A stretch of 39,028 bases of DNA, taken from positions 1 through 39,028 of the forward strand of contig JAJYPO010000005.1 of the NCBI GenBank assembly GCA_021795275.1. The letters run 5' to 3'. The position numbers were made by a program, and so were the translations under genes. Positions 9,362 to 16,811 of this stretch are shown here, piece after piece. Below the pieces are notes generated by a model, which ran no database searches, had not been told where the DNA came from, and saw only the letters and a list, made by a program, of their open reading frames with translations. The DNA comes from Nitrospirota bacterium (lineage in GTDB: Bacteria; Nitrospirota_A; Leptospirillia; Leptospirillales; Leptospirillaceae). Position 1 is the stretch's first letter. Every line of letters begins with the position of its first letter.

Positions 9362-9556
9362 TCACTCCGCCTCGTAGCCCTCCTCCTTGACGGCGGCCAC
9401 CAGAACATCCCGGGGAACCTCCCCCGAGACCACCGCCTCCCCCTTTTCCAGGGAGACCTCGACCGTCTGCACCTCCGGAATGGCCGAAAGAGCGTTCTTC
9501 ACCGCCATCGCGCAGTGGTTGCAGGTCATTCCCGTCACCTTGAGCGTCGTCGTCAT
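9362..9556 (-). CDS. copZ: CopZ-like copper chaperone (HMA domain)
   Basis: A 64-residue single heavy-metal-associated domain with the metal-binding signature GMTCNHC near residue 9 and the full beta-alpha-beta-beta-alpha-beta length. Such proteins carry Cu(I) in the cytosol and pass it to the CopA ATPase. The start at 9556 has AAGGAG 5 nt upstream. It lies 31 nt downstream of copA on the same strand, so the two are almost certainly one transcript. It converges with dnaE, whose stop lies 49 nt away. I see no strong terminator in that gap. Confidence 0.93.
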   Translation of the reverse strand: MTTTLKVTGMTCNHCAMAVKNALSAIPEVQTVEVSLEKGEAVVSGEVPRDVLVAAVKEEGYEAE

Positions 9557-9587
9557 CTTTTCTCCTTGAAAAAGAATCCTTCCACCC

Positions 9588-12110
9588 TCAGGAGGCCGCT
9601 CCCCTGTGGACGCCTCCGAAGCGCCCCAGCCGGAGGCTGTTCGCCACGACGAAGACGCTGGAAAGGCCCATGGCCGTCCCGGCCAGCATGGGATCGAGAC
9701 CGATCCCCGAGAAGGGCCGCAAAACTCCGGCCGCGACCGGAATCAGGAGGATATTGTACAGGAAGGCCCAGAGGAGATTCATCCGGATCGTCCGCATGGT
9801 GGCCCGCGACACCGCAATCGCCGTCAGGACGTTTTCCAGCCCCTCTCCGGCCAGAGTGATGTCGGCCGTCTCGATGGCCACGTCGGTTCCGGAGCCCAAC
9901 GCCACGCCCACCGTCGCCGAAGCCAGGGCGGGGCCGTCGTTGATCCCGTCCCCCACGAAGGCGACCTTCCGGCCTTTCCGTACCGAATCTCCCACCAGGC
10001 CGCCCTTCTCCTCGGGGGAAACCCGGGAATAGATCTCGTCGATCCCGAGAGCCGATCCGACGGCGCGGGCGACCGCCTCTCCGTCTCCCGTCACGACCCC
10101 CACCCGGATCCCTTGCCGCACGAGGGCCGCCACGACTCCGGGCGCCTCCGGCCGGAGCGGATCGGCGATGCCGAACAGGGCGACCGCCACGCCGTCGCGG
10201 GCCAGGAAGACGGGAGTCAGGGCCTCGGATTCCCAGGAGGCGGCCGTCCTGAAAAAATCTCCCGGTTCGACGCCGGCCGACTCCAGAAGAGGCCGGTTTC
10301 CCACCAGAATCCTGTGGCCGCCGACCGATCCCGCCATCCCCTGCCCGGCCATCGCCCTGGCCTCATCGGGCGACAGGAGGATCACTCCCCGTTCCTGGGC
10401 GAAGCCCACCAGGGCCCGCCCCAGGGGATGGGTCGAGGCGGATTCGAGCGAGGCGGCCAGGGCCAGAAGCGGGTCGAGAGCCTCCCTGGTCTCCGGGAGG
10501 CTCCGGACCACCCGGGGGTGGCCCAGGGTCAGGGTCCCGGTCTTGTCGAACAGGATGGTGTCGACCTCCGCCAGCGTTTCGAGGGACTCGCCCTTCCGGA
10601 AGAGGATCCCGAGGGCCGCCGCCCGTCCCGTCCCCACCATGACGGCGGCGGGCGTCGCCAGCCCCATCGCGCAGGGACAGGCCACGACCAGCACCGACAC
10701 CGCGGAGAGGAGGGCCGTGGAAAGAGGGGATGAGGAGGATCCCAGAAAGAGCCAGAAAAAAAAGGAGGCCCCCGCAATGGCCAGCACGATCGGGGTGAAG
10801 ACCGCCACCACCCGGTCCGCCAGGCGCTGGACCGGAAGCCGGGCTCCCTGGGCCCGCTCGACCGCCCGGACGATCCGGGCCAGGCGGGTCTCCGAGCCGA
10901 CCGCCGTGGCCTCGACGGTCAGCAGGCCGTCGGTGTCGACCGTCCCGCAGACCACGGCGTCTCCGGCCTTCCGAAGGAGGGGGATAGGCTCTCCGGTCAT
11001 CATGGAGAGGTCGATATGGGCCTCCCCCGAGAGAATCGTCCCGTCGACGGGAAGCCTGTCTCCCGGACGGACGCGCACCCGGTCTCCCGGGCGGATCTCC
11101 CGGACGGGAATCGTGTGCTCCGTCTCTCCCTCGACCCGGATCACCTGCTCGGGAGCCATCGCCAGAAGGGTTTCCACCGAACGGCCCGTCCGCCCCTTGG
11201 CCAACGCCTCGAGATAGCGCCCCAGCAGAATGACCGTGATCACCACGGCCTCGGAGTCGAAGTAGACGTGGCGGTCCGCCGGGGGGAAGATCGACGGAAA
11301 AAAGGTGACCAGGGAGCTGTAGAGAAAGGCGGCTCCGGTCCCGGTCACCACGAGGCTGTTCATGTCCGGGGCGAGGTGGCGGTATGCGGCGAGCCCGGGA
11401 CGGAGGAATCGGGCCCCCGGCCCGAAAAAGACGGCGGCCGAGAGAAGAAACTCCAGAAAGTGGAGCATGAAGGGTTCGGATCCGGGAAGAAGGGTGAAAA
11501 GAGCCCTTCGAAGCGCAGGAATCTCGACCAGAAGGAGCGGAGCCGACAGGAGGACGGCCAGGACGAGCGTCCGTCGGAGCTCCCGGAGCGGTTCCCCGCC
11601 GTCTGCCCCCCTCCCGCCCTCCCCTTCGACCAGGACCGCGGGATATCCGGCCCGGTCCAGACGGGCGAGAATCGCCTCGGGGGTGAGATCTCCCGCGAAC
11701 CAGGAGACCTTGATGCGGTTCCGGGCCGGGAGGGTCAGGACGGAGAGGACCGGCGGAAGGGCGCGAAGGGTCGAGGCGATCCGGTCTTCCGAGGCCCGGT
11801 CGACCAGGGTCTCCACATAGAAATCGGCCTGCTCTGAGACCGGCGTGTAGCCGGCCCCCTCCACCGCCGCGGTCAGGGCCCCCGGAGGGGTCCGGGAGGG
11901 GTCGAAAGAGACGGTGGCCCGGTTGGTGGCGAGGTTGACGGCGACCTCCGCCACGCCCGGGACCTTTCCAAGGGCCTTCTCGACCCGGCGGGTGCAGGCG
12001 GCGCAGGTCATGCCCAGAACCGGAAACTGGACCTCGCAGAGTTCCTCCCCGGAGGAGCGGGGGGTGTCGTCGACTGCGGAGGGGGGTTCCGGGGTACGGG
12101 AGATGTCCAT
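9588..12110 (-). CDS. copA: Copper-exporting P1B-type ATPase (CopA)
   Basis: The 840-residue protein pumps Cu(I) out of the cytosol. The N-terminal HMA domain has GMTCAAC. A second HMA-like segment (about residues 95-165) keeps the fold pattern but has no CxxC. Next come the membrane helices, TGEP in the actuator domain, the copper-binding CPC in VVACPCAMGLATP, the phosphorylation site DKTGTLT, the nucleotide-binding HP in STHPLG, and GDGINDGPAL. The last helices have YN and MGLSS, close to the YN/MSxSS pattern of Cu(I) pumps. ATG 12110 has GGAGG 11 nt upstream, and that Shine-Dalgarno lies in a hairpin (12122-12140). copZ follows. Confidence 0.96.
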   Translation of the reverse strand: MDISRTPEPPSAVDDTPRSSGEELCEVQFPVLGMTCAACTRRVEKALGKVPGVAEVAVNLATNRATVSFDPSRTPPGALTAAVEGAGYTPVSEQADFYVETLVDRASEDRIASTLRALPPVLSVLTLPARNRIKVSWFAGDLTPEAILARLDRAGYPAVLVEGEGGRGADGGEPLRELRRTLVLAVLLSAPLLLVEIPALRRALFTLLPGSEPFMLHFLEFLLSAAVFFGPGARFLRPGLAAYRHLAPDMNSLVVTGTGAAFLYSSLVTFFPSIFPPADRHVYFDSEAVVITVILLGRYLEALAKGRTGRSVETLLAMAPEQVIRVEGETEHTIPVREIRPGDRVRVRPGDRLPVDGTILSGEAHIDLSMMTGEPIPLLRKAGDAVVCGTVDTDGLLTVEATAVGSETRLARIVRAVERAQGARLPVQRLADRVVAVFTPIVLAIAGASFFFWLFLGSSSSPLSTALLSAVSVLVVACPCAMGLATPAAVMVGTGRAAALGILFRKGESLETLAEVDTILFDKTGTLTLGHPRVVRSLPETREALDPLLALAASLESASTHPLGRALVGFAQERGVILLSPDEARAMAGQGMAGSVGGHRILVGNRPLLESAGVEPGDFFRTAASWESEALTPVFLARDGVAVALFGIADPLRPEAPGVVAALVRQGIRVGVVTGDGEAVARAVGSALGIDEIYSRVSPEEKGGLVGDSVRKGRKVAFVGDGINDGPALASATVGVALGSGTDVAIETADITLAGEGLENVLTAIAVSRATMRTIRMNLLWAFLYNILLIPVAAGVLRPFSGIGLDPMLAGTAMGLSSVFVVANSLRLGRFGGVHRGAAS

Positions 12111-12121
12111 GTCTTCATTTT

Positions 12122-12140
12122 CCTCCAGAAGCTCTGGAGG
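12122..12140 (-). promoter_or_regulatory. Hairpin covering the copA Shine-Dalgarno
   Basis: In the mRNA, CCTCCAGA (12140-12133) pairs with TCTGGAGG (12129-12122) across a 3-nt GCT loop, an 8-bp perfect stem. The only good copA ribosome binding site, GGAGG, is the 3' arm. The hairpin would limit copA translation unless opened. A regulatory role is an inference. Confidence 0.5.
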
Positions 12141-12208
12141 GGCAAGGGAGGAGCGGAAAGGGGGGGAAGGCCAGTACGCTTCGACTGGGCCGTTCCGCGA
12201 TCGTGGCG

Positions 12209-12237
12209 ATTTCGGACCGGACCGAAAGGTTTTTCAA
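12209..12237 (-). promoter_or_regulatory. Candidate copA promoter with dyad operator
   Basis: On the minus strand, TTGAAA (12237-12232) acts as a -35, with weak -10 options 17-19 nt away (CGAAAT at 12214-12209). Between and overlapping them is the dyad TTTCGG-TCCGGT-CCGAAA (12227-12210). A dyad in the spacer of a poor promoter is the layout used by MerR-family copper sensors such as CueR. No regulator gene is in the window, and the half-sites do not match the CueR consensus closely. Confidence 0.4.
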
Positions 12238-12246
12238 GCCCGCCCC

Positions 12247-12285
12247 AAAGCCCTGGTTCCGCGATAAAAGAATCGCGGAGGGCTT
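12247..12285 (-). terminator. Large hairpin at the tyrS stop codon
   Basis: Directly at the tyrS stop, the minus strand folds as AAGCCCT + CCGCGAT, loop TCTTTT, ATCGCGG, a 4-nt bulge (AACC), then AGGGCTT. That gives about 14 paired bases. There is no run of T after it, so it may be a weak terminator or an mRNA-protecting structure that separates tyrS from copA. Confidence 0.5.
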
Positions 12286-13471
12286 ATCCCCTGACAAGTC
12301 GGCAGTAGAAGCGTTTACCCACCCGCAGGATCTGTCCGGCTGCCACGACTTCGGCAAAGGGGTCCGAGACAGGGCTCCCGTCGAGGTCGACGGCCTTCTG
12401 TCCGATCAACTGCTTGGCCTGGCTCTCCGAGCGGGCCGCTCCGGCCCGGACCATGACGGTCGACAGACGGACCGGTCCGGACTCCGGGAGGGAAAAATCC
12501 GGGATCTCCTCCGGCGTCTCCCGCCGGGAAAACTGGCGGACGAAGCGCTCCTGCGCCTCCCTGGCCGGCTCCTCGCCATGAAAGCGGGCCGTGATCTCAC
12601 GGGCGATCCTGGCCTTGGCGTCCCGCGGGTGGACGGAAGACGCGATCTCCCTCTCGGGAATCGCGGTCAGGAGAAGCGCGTAGGACGCCATCGCGGAATC
12701 GGGAATGGACATGATCTTTCCATACATCTCGAAAGGCTCGTCGAGGATCCCCACCGCGTTCTTCAGGCTCTTGCTCATCTTCTTCTCGCCGTCGAGGCCC
12801 ACCAAAAGTGGCAGAGAAAGCACCACCTGGGGTTCCTGGCCATAGGAGCGCTGGAGATCCCGGCCCACGAGGAGATTGAAGAGCTGGTCGGTCCCGCCAA
12901 GTTCGACGTCGGCCCGGAGAGCCACCGAGTCGTACCCCTGGATCAGGGGATAGAGGAGTTCGTGGAGATGGATCGGAAGCGACTGGTCCATGCGCCGACG
13001 GAAGTCCTCCCGGTCGAGGAAATGGGCCACCGTCTGCCGCGCCGCGAGCCGTATCATCCCCTCCACCCCCAGGGGTCTCATCCACTCGCTGTTGAAGACC
13101 ACGAGGGTCCTCTCCGGATCGAGGATCCGGAAGACCTGCTCACGGTAGGTGGCGGCATTCGCGGCGATCTCGGCGTCGGTCAGGGGTTTTCGGATTTCTG
13201 AACGGCCGGTGGGATCCCCGATCATGCCCGTGAAGTCCCCGATCAGGAAAAGGACCTGGTGGCCCAGGTCCTGGAACTCCCGGAGCTTCATGAGAAGCAC
13301 CGCGTGGCCCAGGTGAAGGTCCGGGGCCGTCGGGTCGAACCCCGCCTTGATCCGCAGGGGATTGCCAGTCGCCCGGGACTGCTCGAGCTTCCGGAGAAGG
13401 TCCTCGGGCGAGACGAGATCGACGGCACCGCGGGAGAGACGGTCGAGAGACTCCTTGGGGGAAAGGGTCAT
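12284..13471 (-). CDS. tyrS: Tyrosyl-tRNA synthetase
   Basis: Class I aminoacyl-tRNA synthetase that attaches tyrosine to tRNA-Tyr, 395 residues. Key signatures: [13 protein letters not shown] (HIGH motif as HLGH), a tyrosine-site segment [19 protein letters not shown], and KMSKS in [14 protein letters not shown]. The C-terminus is an S4 RNA-binding domain ([20 protein letters not shown]). The overall pattern, including [20 protein letters not shown], fits the TyrZ-like (type 2) branch rather than the E. coli type. That assignment is from memory of the family. ATG 13471 follows AGAGGA by 7 nt. It lies downstream of ndk and the unrecognised gene on the same strand. Confidence 0.96.
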   Translation of the reverse strand: MTLSPKESLDRLSRGAVDLVSPEDLLRKLEQSRATGNPLRIKAGFDPTAPDLHLGHAVLLMKLREFQDLGHQVLFLIGDFTGMIGDPTGRSEIRKPLTDAEIAANAATYREQVFRILDPERTLVVFNSEWMRPLGVEGMIRLAARQTVAHFLDREDFRRRMDQSLPIHLHELLYPLIQGYDSVALRADVELGGTDQLFNLLVGRDLQRSYGQEPQVVLSLPLLVGLDGEKKMSKSLKNAVGILDEPFEMYGKIMSIPDSAMASYALLLTAIPEREIASSVHPRDAKARIAREITARFHGEEPAREAQERFVRQFSRRETPEEIPDFSLPESGPVRLSTVMVRAGAARSESQAKQLIGQKAVDLDGSPVSDPFAEVVAAGQILRVGKRFYCRLVRG

Positions 13472-13513
13472 GGAACGGTCCTCTGTCCTTTCATGATCGA
13501 ATGGTGGCCAGGG

Positions 13514-14713
13514 TCAGTGACGCCTGGACGGAATCGCCAGGGAGAGGTCCGCCCAGAAGTCCTCCGGAACGACCGGAAGAAGGGTCGGATCGACCATCTC
13601 CGCGTAATGGCCACTCCGGGACAAAAACGGCGTCTCCTCCCGCAGAGTGGGAGCATCGTCCGGGGCGAAGAGCGACCCCGTCGGCCTGGCTACGATCTCA
13701 AGGGAGTCCGGGACAATAAATGGAAAGAGGGCCTCACGGTTCCAGCGGGCAACCCAGCGGTCCATCTCCTCTTCGAGATTGGAGCCTTCCGGGGGAGAAA
13801 TCGTCAGACGGGCCTGCCCTTTTTCCCCGCGGATCAGAAAGGAGAGGTTCCCGGGGCTGTCCCGCAGGAGAAGGCAGGCGGGCCACAGAGGGGGGATCCG
13901 ATCCGGATAGAAGGTGCACCGCCCCGATGCCAGCCTCCGGTCAGGAGGGGCGGTGAGGGCCAGAACCCGGTCGAAGGAGCGATCCTGGCCGGACAGAGTG
14001 AAGCCTTTGCCTCTTTTGGCCTTTTTGATCACCGGAAGATCCGGTCCCATCGGAAGGATCTCGACCCCCTCGACCTCCAGGGGAGCCGAACTCCCGGCCA
14101 GCCCCACTCCGCGGGACTCGATCAGATGGAGAAGAAGGCGCAGGGGTTCGGGGTCGTCCGCCTTCTTCCCGGAAAGCCCCGCAAAGGAGAGCATGTCTTC
14201 CAGTAACTCCTTCCAGGCGGGAAGGAGGGGGAGGACCTTCTTCCGGATCGCCCGGGGAAGGGACTCCTTCTGTCGCTCCGGCTCCAGAAACCAGTCGATG
14301 CTCCGCTGTCCCAGGGAGGCCTTCACGGAGGTCTTGCGGTAGCTCAGAAGGATCCGGCCATCAAGCTCCGGTGAAAGCGTCGTTTGCAGGATGTCGCGGC
14401 CGGGGAAAAAACGCGCCTCCTCCTCCGGAGCCATGGGGCCGGACATCAGGCACCCCACGAGCCGGTGTTGGGATCCAAAATACAGAAGAAGCGGGAGCCC
14501 GGGAGAGGCGGACACGGGATCCGTCCGCAGCGAATCGCCGCATTCGGCCTCGACGAGGGGGAGGATGCCCTCCAATCCTCCCAACAGCAAAGACGGACCG
14601 GAGTCCTCCCGATTTCCCGCCAGGGCGGGAACGTACCCCCGGAGGGCGGCGAGCCGGGCGGCCAGAGCGGCCACCGGACCTCGCCCGACGATCAGGAGGG
14701 AGGGCGACGCCAT
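13514..14713 (-). CDS. Unrecognised Rossmann-like protein
   Basis: I do not recognise a characterised family for this 399-residue protein. The N-terminus, SLLIVGRGPVAALAARLAALRG, looks like a dinucleotide-binding beta-alpha-beta start (G-x-G-x-x-A), as in FAD/NAD(P)-dependent oxidoreductases. Further conserved-looking FAD-site or catalytic motifs are not obvious. There are no membrane segments. The start ATG lies 3 nt after the ndk stop (TAA CCT ATG), with only a weak GTGGGA upstream, so translation is probably coupled to ndk. tyrS starts 42 nt downstream. Codon use matches the neighbours, and it reads as a native gene with an unknown role. Confidence 0.75.
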   Translation of the reverse strand: MASPSLLIVGRGPVAALAARLAALRGYVPALAGNREDSGPSLLLGGLEGILPLVEAECGDSLRTDPVSASPGLPLLLYFGSQHRLVGCLMSGPMAPEEEARFFPGRDILQTTLSPELDGRILLSYRKTSVKASLGQRSIDWFLEPERQKESLPRAIRKKVLPLLPAWKELLEDMLSFAGLSGKKADDPEPLRLLLHLIESRGVGLAGSSAPLEVEGVEILPMGPDLPVIKKAKRGKGFTLSGQDRSFDRVLALTAPPDRRLASGRCTFYPDRIPPLWPACLLLRDSPGNLSFLIRGEKGQARLTISPPEGSNLEEEMDRWVARWNREALFPFIVPDSLEIVARPTGSLFAPDDAPTLREETPFLSRSGHYAEMVDPTLLPVVPEDFWADLSLAIPSRRH

Positions 14714-14716
14714 AGG

Positions 14717-15136
14717 TTATCCCACGAGTTCGACGGTGGAAAAGAAATAAGGGATTTCGAAGCGGGCGGTTTCCGCAGAATCGGATCCGTGAACGGCATT
14801 ATACTCGATCGATTCGCCATAGAGGGCTCGGAGCGTTTCTTTTTCGGCCTTGGCGGGATCGGTGGCGCCCATGAGCTGGCGATGGGCCAGGATGGCGTTC
14901 TCCTTCTGCAGCACGACCATGATCACAGGCCCGCTGACCATGAAGTCGACCAGACTCGAAAAAAACGGTCTTTCCCGGTGGACGGCATAGAACCCCTCGG
15001 CCACCGCCTTCGAAAGGAGCCCCGTCTTGAGGGCGCGAATCCGGAACCCCTCCTTTTCGTACCGGGCCAGGATCGATCCCGAAAACTTCTTCCGGACGGC
15101 GTCCGGCTTGATGATCGCCAGTGTCTGTTCCATCAT
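14717..15136 (-). CDS. ndk: Nucleoside diphosphate kinase
   Basis: This enzyme transfers the gamma-phosphate between nucleoside triphosphates and diphosphates through a phosphohistidine. The 139-residue length is standard. The N-terminal [13 protein letters not shown] and the active-site NAVHGSDS with His116 are intact. Two ATG codons are adjacent. The first (15136) sits 8 nt after AGGAG and is preferred. It has its own strong promoter at 15221-15249. An upstream 7-codon frame (MTKEQRE) ends with a TGA that overlaps the ndk start region as TGATG. Confidence 0.97.
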   Translation of the reverse strand: MMEQTLAIIKPDAVRKKFSGSILARYEKEGFRIRALKTGLLSKAVAEGFYAVHRERPFFSSLVDFMVSGPVIMVVLQKENAILAHRQLMGATDPAKAEKETLRALYGESIEYNAVHGSDSAETARFEIPYFFSTVELVG

Positions 15137-15220
15137 TCCCGTTGCTCCTTTGTCATGGTTTTGGCCTCTGTCGGCCCTTCCCTAGGCGAAAAACTCCGAA
15201 TTCCTTATGTAAAACAATTT

Positions 15221-15249
15221 ATTATAGCAACCACCGGGGCTGGCTTCAA
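15221..15249 (-). promoter_or_regulatory. ndk promoter
   Basis: On the minus strand the -10 is a perfect TATAAT (15226-15221) with a TGn extension (TGCTATAAT), and the -35 TTGAAG (15249-15244) lies at the ideal 17-nt spacing. Transcription would start near 15214, about 78 nt before ndk. Confidence 0.8.
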
Positions 15250-15264
15250 TTCATTTTTCCAGAC

Positions 15265-15308
15265 AATTGACGTCCTCCCCTCCGTGAACGAAGGGGAGGA
15301 CGTCAATT
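15265..15308. repeat. 17-bp perfect inverted repeat with 10-nt loop
   Basis: The arms at 15265-15281 and 15292-15308 are exact complements. The core arm reads GACGTCCTCCCC and the loop is CCGTGAACGA. It lies between the ndk promoter and the transposase fragment. Hairpins of this look occur at the ends of IS200/IS605-type elements, and it could equally be a bidirectional terminator. Neither has been confirmed. Confidence 0.75.
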
Positions 15309-15368
15309 TCTGTGAGCCATACTCTCACCTGTGAGGGAAAGGACACAAGCAGTGAGGAGGGCCGGAGC

Positions 15369-15830
15369 ATGGTGCGAATCGAGGTCACGAGAATCAAGAT
15401 TGGACAGACCGACGAGCTCCTGACAGGGCAAGGGGGATTCCTGGCCTTTGGCGAGTCCATGAAGGGGATGCGGCTCGATGAGCGGGTTATGCATCTGCCG
15501 GCTCCCGGATGCAATCGTGGGTTTGATCCTGGCGTGTCTGTCCGGACGTCGGTCTCGCTTCAGATTCTGGGGGGCCAGATCTTGCCGGAGCTTCGGGACC
15601 TTGAGCGGGAAAAGACTCGTCCGGGACTCCTGGATCAGACGGTCATTCCGGATGAGGACACGGTGGGGCAGTGGCTCCGCCGGACGGGCGTTCCGGAGAA
15701 GAAGCAGGCGGGGCTTGCGGGGCTGGGTGGTCGCCCCCCGATCGCTGGGCTCCTGGTCTCATTGGCGGTATCGGGTCGTGTCGAGGAAGGTCGGGCCGGA
15801 AAGGTGCGACGGTCCCGGCTTCCGAAGTGA
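15369..15830 (+). pseudogene. IS1380-like transposase, N-terminal fragment
   Basis: The 153-codon frame resembles the N-terminal region of IS1380-family transposases: a conserved leader (FLAFGESMKGMRLDERV), a long hydrophobic helix region (SVSLQILGGQILPELRDLE), then PDEDTVGQWLRRTGVPEKKQAGLAGLG, which matches the family pattern of a decision motif before WLRRMG. The DDE catalytic domain is missing, and homology ends near 15740. After that the frame reads through unrelated sequence. The start ATG 15369 still has a good AGGAGG. I see no target-site duplication or terminal repeats, so the element is a truncated relic. The family call is from pattern memory. Confidence 0.6.
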
Positions 15831-16070
15831 TGCGCCAGATCTCCTTGACAGTCTTCGATTCAGGACTTCAGTATCCCGGGACATGCCAAGCCGGAAGCTC
15901 TGTCGGGACAGGCGTTTGTCCATGAGCGAAAGGGGTTCTGGAATGGCCTGAGCCGCCGGGAAAGTCTGGTTTTAGAAAAACCTCAAAATCCGGCCAAGGG
16001 TTATAAAACCAACCCTTTATCGAAATCAGGGGAAGGAGAAGGTCCTTCGGAACGAGGGAGCGGCGGGAGG
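15831..16070. other. Relic DNA after the transposase fragment
   Basis: No intact gene is visible. Other frames continue for 30-40 codons but show no recognisable catalytic block of a transposase. The stretch ends with the hairpins that follow the minus-strand gene at 16071. Confidence 0.5.
15996..16017 (-). terminator. Hairpin downstream of the coiled-coil gene
   Basis: AAGGGTT (15996-16002) and AACCCTT (16011-16017) form a 7-bp stem with an 8-nt loop, 54 nt past the stop of the minus-strand gene at 16071. Further along the minus strand come ATTTTGAGGTTTTT and a second small hairpin (15968-15982). It is a plausible but imperfect terminator. Confidence 0.45.
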
Positions 16071-16412
16071 TCAGCGGGAGCGGCGGACCCTCAAGGCTCC
16101 CGTTCCGTCTGGCCGGCCGACAATCACCCCGATCTCGTCCACCAGGAACTGGAGGCGTGTATTGAGGGCGGCCACCGCATTCAGCCACTGGGACCGGCGG
16201 ACGTGGAGGTTCTGGCAGTCTTCCTTGTACTGGGCGATGTCGCGGTGCATCCGTTCCGATTCCGCCCGAAGGGCGTCTCTTTCGGAGAGAAGGCGCTCCC
16301 ACCTCTCCCGACTCTCCTCGAGCCCATCCAGGACGAAGGCGGATTTTTCGAGGAGAGCCTCATATTCCCTGACCCCCTCGACGATCCGAGCGATATCCTT
16401 GCGACCGAGCAC
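16071..16412 (-). CDS. Small coiled-coil protein, unknown function
   Basis: I do not recognise a family. The 113-residue product is mostly helical with a strong coiled-coil region (about residues 15-75: ESRERWERLLSERDALRAES, HRDIAQYKEDCQNLHVRRS). A short tail follows that is rich in V and G and then R. There is no membrane segment or signal. The start is GTG 16412 with GGAGG 8 nt upstream. It lies 53 nt downstream of a ribbon-helix-helix gene on the same strand, so the pair may be one transcript. A toxin-antitoxin or regulator-partner role is possible but not shown by sequence. Confidence 0.65.
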   Translation of the reverse strand: MLGRKDIARIVEGVREYEALLEKSAFVLDGLEESRERWERLLSERDALRAESERMHRDIAQYKEDCQNLHVRRSQWLNAVAALNTRLQFLVDEIGVIVGRPDGTGALRVRRSR

Positions 16413-16465
16413 ACCTTCTCCCTCCGGGAGCCGGACACTGGTTCGTCATCCGGCCAGTCTACCGG

Positions 16466-16624
16466 TCATTTTTTGCCCTTGCGCCGTTCCGTCAGTTCGA
16501 ATTCCGCAAAGAAGCTCTCCAGAACGACAAGAATTTCGGCGTGGGCCGACCGGTGCTCCCGGAGGGCGCGCTCCTTGATGGTCCGGTACAGGGGGTCGTC
16601 GAGGCGAAGGGTCATGCGTATCAT
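16466..16624 (-). CDS. 52-residue ribbon-helix-helix (Arc-type) DNA-binding protein
   Basis: The product begins MIRMTLRLDDPLYRTIKERA, the beta-strand then helix pattern of Arc/MetJ-type ribbon-helix-helix repressors. It continues with SAHAEILVVLESFFAEFEL and a basic end, ERRKGKK. Such proteins dimerise and bind tandem operators. There is no Shine-Dalgarno: the predicted -10 ends only 6 nt before the ATG, so the mRNA is probably leaderless. An alternative start is the ATG three codons downstream. The upstream DNA has two TGTCAA repeats 12 bp apart, suitable as operators for autoregulation. The adjacent downstream gene is a coiled-coil protein. It may be an antitoxin or a free-standing regulator. 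Confidence 0.75.
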   Translation of the reverse strand: MIRMTLRLDDPLYRTIKERALREHRSAHAEILVVLESFFAEFELTERRKGKK

Positions 16625-16630
16625 GGATAG

Positions 16631-16670
16631 ATATTAACATGCTTTCATTACTTGTCAACACTCATGTCAA
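16631..16670 (-). promoter_or_regulatory. RHH gene promoter and candidate operator
   Basis: On the minus strand, -35 TTGACA (16658-16653) and -10 TAATAT (16636-16631) are separated by 16 nt. A second TTGACA lies exactly 12 bp further upstream (16670-16665). Direct repeats at about one helical turn suit cooperative binding by an RHH dimer pair. The predicted transcript starts at or next to the ATG. Confidence 0.6.
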
Positions 16671-16719
16671 GATTTCATGTGTATTATTTTATTAAGCAAT
16701 CGATAAATTAATAAGATTA

Positions 16720-16752
16720 AATAAAAACAAAAAATGCCAATCATGGAATGGC
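16720..16752 (-). terminator. Intrinsic terminator of the GGDEF-EAL gene
   Basis: On the minus strand, GCCATTCCATGATTGGC (16752-16736) forms a short stem with one mismatch, followed by ATTTTTTGTTTTTATTT. It lies about 60 nt past the stop of the gene at 16812. The T-rich tract is strong and the stem weak. Confidence 0.6.
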
Positions 16753-16811
16753 TGCGAGGGACGGAGATTGTCGCGGCACGGGCCTGAGCCGATCTCCCTC
16801 TCCCGTTCCCG

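Noticed and set aside
5730..9377. 1215-codon plus-strand open frame and an 844-codon minus-strand frame over dnaE
   Set aside because: Both are shadows of dnaE in GC-rich DNA, rich in Pro, Arg and Gly, with no recognisable motif.
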